Shown: positions 6,397-7,988 of the stretch, piece after piece
Layout: each line of letters starts with the position of its first letter
Numbering within the stretch: position 1 is the stretch's first letter
DNA from: Afipia sp.
Lineage (GTDB): Bacteria > Pseudomonadota > Alphaproteobacteria > Rhizobiales > Xanthobacteraceae
Assembly: GCA_020056155.1 (NCBI GenBank)
Contig: JAGVII010000904.1
Location: forward strand, 1-7,988
Reading direction: 5' to 3'
DNA: 7,988 nucleotides
Notes under the pieces: generated by a model
Told to the model about the DNA's origin: nothing
The model's input: the letters and a program-made list of their open reading frames with translations, nothing else
Databases searched by the model: none
Position numbers and translations under genes: made by a program

Positions 6397-6741
6397 GTGT
6401 CCACCATCTATAAAGTTTGTTCGGCGTCGGCCTGGCGAGAGGCCGAGCGCCAGGGCGCCTTTCGCGGCAGCGCCGACGACCGGCGCGACGGGTTCATCCA
6501 TTTTTCAACGGCGTCCCAGGTTGCGGGAACCGTCGCCAAGCATTTCGCCGGGCAGACGGGACTGTTCCTGATCGGCGTCGATACGGATGCACTGGGCGAG
6601 GCATTGAAATGGGAGCCCTCGCGCGGTGGCGAGCTGTTTCCGCATCTCTACGGCGAACTCGATACCGGCGCTGTGATCGAGATTCGCAACCTGCGCGCCC
6701 GCGCCGACGGCTCGCACGATATTCCGGAGTTGGCCTCGTGA
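6397..6741 (+). CDS. DUF952 domain protein
   Basis: Small soluble protein of unknown function, 114 residues from GTG 6397. The whole length is one DUF952 domain: IYKVCSASAWREAE at the start, GAFRGSADDRRDGFIHFST (about 21-39), then KWEPSRGGELFPHLYGEL in the second half. The invariant-looking histidines in FIHFST and FPHLYG and the glutamate in GEL could form an active site; I recall this fold being compared with ADP-ribosyltransferases, but that is uncertain. The frame is open back to ATG 6271, but those 42 extra residues precede the domain, are low in similarity to it and carry one copy of the regulatory repeat, so the later start is preferred. Neither start has a strong Shine-Dalgarno. Its stop overlaps the pyrD start (GTGA, 6738-6741), so the two are translated from one message. 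Confidence 0.85.
   Translation: MSTIYKVCSASAWREAERQGAFRGSADDRRDGFIHFSTASQVAGTVAKHFAGQTGLFLIGVDTDALGEALKWEPSRGGELFPHLYGELDTGAVIEIRNLRARADGSHDIPELAS
6726..6729 (+). promoter_or_regulatory. Ribosome binding site of pyrD inside DUF952
   Basis: GGAG lies 8 bp before the GTG at 6738, within the last codons of the DUF952 gene. It supports the GTG as the pyrD start, although the frame is open further upstream. Confidence 0.6.
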
Positions 6742-7832
6742 TCCGCGCTTTCGATGCCCTCACTTTGCCGTTGCTGCGCCGGCTCGATCCGGAGGATGCG
6801 CACCGACTGGCGATCGGCGGACTGCGGCTGCTGCCGCCGGGTAAGCCGCGCGCCAGCGATCCGAAACTCGCGGTGCGGGCTTTCGGTCTGAATTTCCCCA
6901 ATCCCGTCGGCATGGCGGCGGGCTTCGACAAGAACGCCGAAGCGCCGGACGCGCTGCTGCGTTTGGGCTTCGGCTTTGTCGAGATCGGTTCGGTGACGCC
7001 GAAACCGCAGGAGGGCAATCCGCGCCCGCGGCTGTTTCGGCTGGAGCAGGATGCCGGCGTTATCAACCGGATGGGTTTCAACAATGACGGCGCGGAGGCT
7101 GTGCTGCGCCGGCTCGCGACGCGCGCGCGCCATGGCGGCATCGTCGGGGTCAATGTTGGGGCCAACAAGGACTCGGCGGATCGCACAGCGGATTATGTCA
7201 GGCTGATCGAACTGTTCGCGCCGGTGGCGAGTTATTTCACGGTCAACGTGTCCTCGCCCAACACGCCGGGCCTGCGAAACCTGCAGCAGGCGGCGGCGCT
7301 GGATGATCTTCTGGCCCGCGTGATCGATGCGCGCGAACGTGTGCGCAAGAATGCGGGCGATTCCCCGCTGCTTTTAAAGATCGCGCCCGATCTGACGCTG
7401 CAGGAACTCGACGATGTGGTTCACATCGCGCGTTCGCGCCGGGTCGATGGCATGATCGTCGCGAACACCACGCTGGCGCGGCCCGCGAGTTTGCGCGATT
7501 CTGCACGGGCGAAGGAGCAGGGCGGGTTGTCGGGGCGTCCGCTCTTGCGGCTATCGACGCGCATGGTGGCGGAAACCTATGTGCGGGCCGAGGGTGCGTT
7601 TCCGCTGATCGGCGTCGGCGGCATCGATTCCGGTGGCGCCGCGCTGATGAAGATCCGCGCCGGCGCGACCCTGATCCAGCTCTATTCGTCGCTGATCTAC
7701 AAAGGTCTCGGGCTGGTGGAAGACATCAAGGCCGATCTCGTATCGACACTGCGGCGGACCAGCCGCGACAGCCTCTCTGAAATCGTCGGCGCGGATGCCG
7801 CGACGATTACTGCGGAGCCCTGGCCGGATTAA
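6738..7832 (+). CDS. pyrD: Dihydroorotate dehydrogenase (quinone), class 2
   Basis: Membrane-associated FMN flavoenzyme that oxidises dihydroorotate to orotate and passes electrons to ubiquinone, the fourth step of pyrimidine synthesis. It has 364 residues, normal for class 2. The N-terminal 40 residues (FDALTLPLLRRLDPEDAHRL) form the short helical quinone/membrane-contact extension that distinguishes class 2 from class 1. The barrel shows NPVGMAAGFDKNAEAP (55-70), GSVTPKPQEGNPRPRLFRL (84-102), NRMGFNNDG (110-118), the active-site strand VNVSSPNTPGLRNL (169-182) with catalytic-base Ser173, LLLKIAPDL with Lys214, VANTTLAR (241-248) and the FMN-phosphate site IGVGGIDSGG (291-300). GTG 6738 is chosen for the GGAG 8 bp upstream, the 4-bp overlap with the DUF952 stop and the fit of the family N terminus. 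Expression is probably coupled to DUF952. Its 3' end overlaps the convergent MATE gene by 26 bp. No internal defect is seen. Confidence 0.97.
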   Translation: MIRAFDALTLPLLRRLDPEDAHRLAIGGLRLLPPGKPRASDPKLAVRAFGLNFPNPVGMAAGFDKNAEAPDALLRLGFGFVEIGSVTPKPQEGNPRPRLFRLEQDAGVINRMGFNNDGAEAVLRRLATRARHGGIVGVNVGANKDSADRTADYVRLIELFAPVASYFTVNVSSPNTPGLRNLQQAAALDDLLARVIDARERVRKNAGDSPLLLKIAPDLTLQELDDVVHIARSRRVDGMIVANTTLARPASLRDSARAKEQGGLSGRPLLRLSTRMVAETYVRAEGAFPLIGVGGIDSGGAALMKIRAGATLIQLYSSLIYKGLGLVEDIKADLVSTLRRTSRDSLSEIVGADAATITAEPWPD

Positions 7833-7988
7833 GCGCGCCGCTTCCGAATGAAGCCCTGAACAGTGCGGGATAACGCAGCGCCTGCAAGCTGCCGCGTGCG
7901 ACGTAGTGGACGAGAAGCGCCGTCCAGAGACCAGCATTGCCGAATGGCCGCAGAAGAGCCCACGCGGCGAGGAAAATCACCAGCGACA
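7807..7988 (-). CDS. MATE-type multidrug/cation exporter, C-terminal part (partial)
   Basis: The minus strand is open from the right edge to TAA at 7809-7807, giving 59 residues beginning SLVIFLAAWALLRPFGNAGL. The pattern of a membrane segment, a GNAGLWTALLVHYVARG turn-plus-helix and then LQALRYPALFR matches the last transmembrane helices and tail of MATE family (NorM/DinF-like) exporters, which use H+ or Na+ gradients to expel cationic compounds. Only the end is visible; the start lies beyond the window. It converges on pyrD and their coding ends overlap by 26 bp (7807-7832), leaving no room for a terminator between them. Family assignment rests on a short stretch and is moderately sure. Confidence 0.65.
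   Translation of the reverse strand, partial: SLVIFLAAWALLRPFGNAGLWTALLVHYVARGSLQALRYPALFRASFGSGALNPARAPQ

Noticed and set aside
7551..7937. Minus-strand open frame of 128 codons over the pyrD end
   Set aside because: Shadow of pyrD; the different minus frame ending at 7807 has the coherent membrane-exporter pattern instead.

Overview
The window reads as an ordinary chromosomal segment from a high-GC alphaproteobacterium, most likely of the Bradyrhizobium/Rhodopseudomonas/Nitrobacter/Afipia group (Nitrobacteraceae). The reasons are the GC-rich third codon positions, a class I (archaeal-type) lysyl-tRNA synthetase, a class 2 quinone-dependent PyrD preceded by a DUF952 gene, and an intergenic palindromic element with the CCGGGCTTGTCCCGG core I associate with this group. 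The genus is an inference. I see no rRNA, tRNA, CRISPR array, transposase or phage structural gene.

Layout. (1) Bases 1-30 hold the last codons of a plus-strand gene that runs in from the left; its tail overlaps the end of a minus-strand gene. (2) 21-2057 (-) is a multi-spanning family 2 glycosyltransferase with an N-terminal domain that looks like a degenerate MshEN (GspE N-terminal) module. (3) A short divergent control region (2058-2139) with a 13-bp palindrome separates it from a plus-strand run: an orphan periplasmic family 3 solute-binding protein (2140-3084), a six-helix Pr6Pr-type membrane protein (3101-3751) and lysK (3790-5424). (4) 5425-5550, between convergent genes, carries a pair of inverted hairpins of REP/BIME type. 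(5) 5551-6177 (-) is a self-cleaving-type (S24, LexA/CI-like) HTH repressor. (6) The 6178-6396 spacer contains two exact copies of an 11-bp word and a 14-bp inverted repeat, and I read it as a probable control region. (7) A DUF952 gene (6397-6741) overlaps pyrD (6738-7832) by the four bases GTGA. (8) The right edge holds the C-terminal 59 codons of a minus-strand MATE-type exporter, whose end overlaps the end of pyrD by 26 bp.

How the genes work together. LysK (protein synthesis) and PyrD (pyrimidine synthesis) are housekeeping functions. The glycosyltransferase, solute-binding protein, Pr6Pr protein and MATE protein are envelope functions with no obvious shared pathway. The most interesting regulatory unit is the S24 repressor divergent from DUF952-pyrD with repeated operator-like words between them. 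The most interesting protein architecture is the glycosyltransferase with a possible nucleotide-sensing relic at its N terminus. I do not see a convincing new multi-gene system here.
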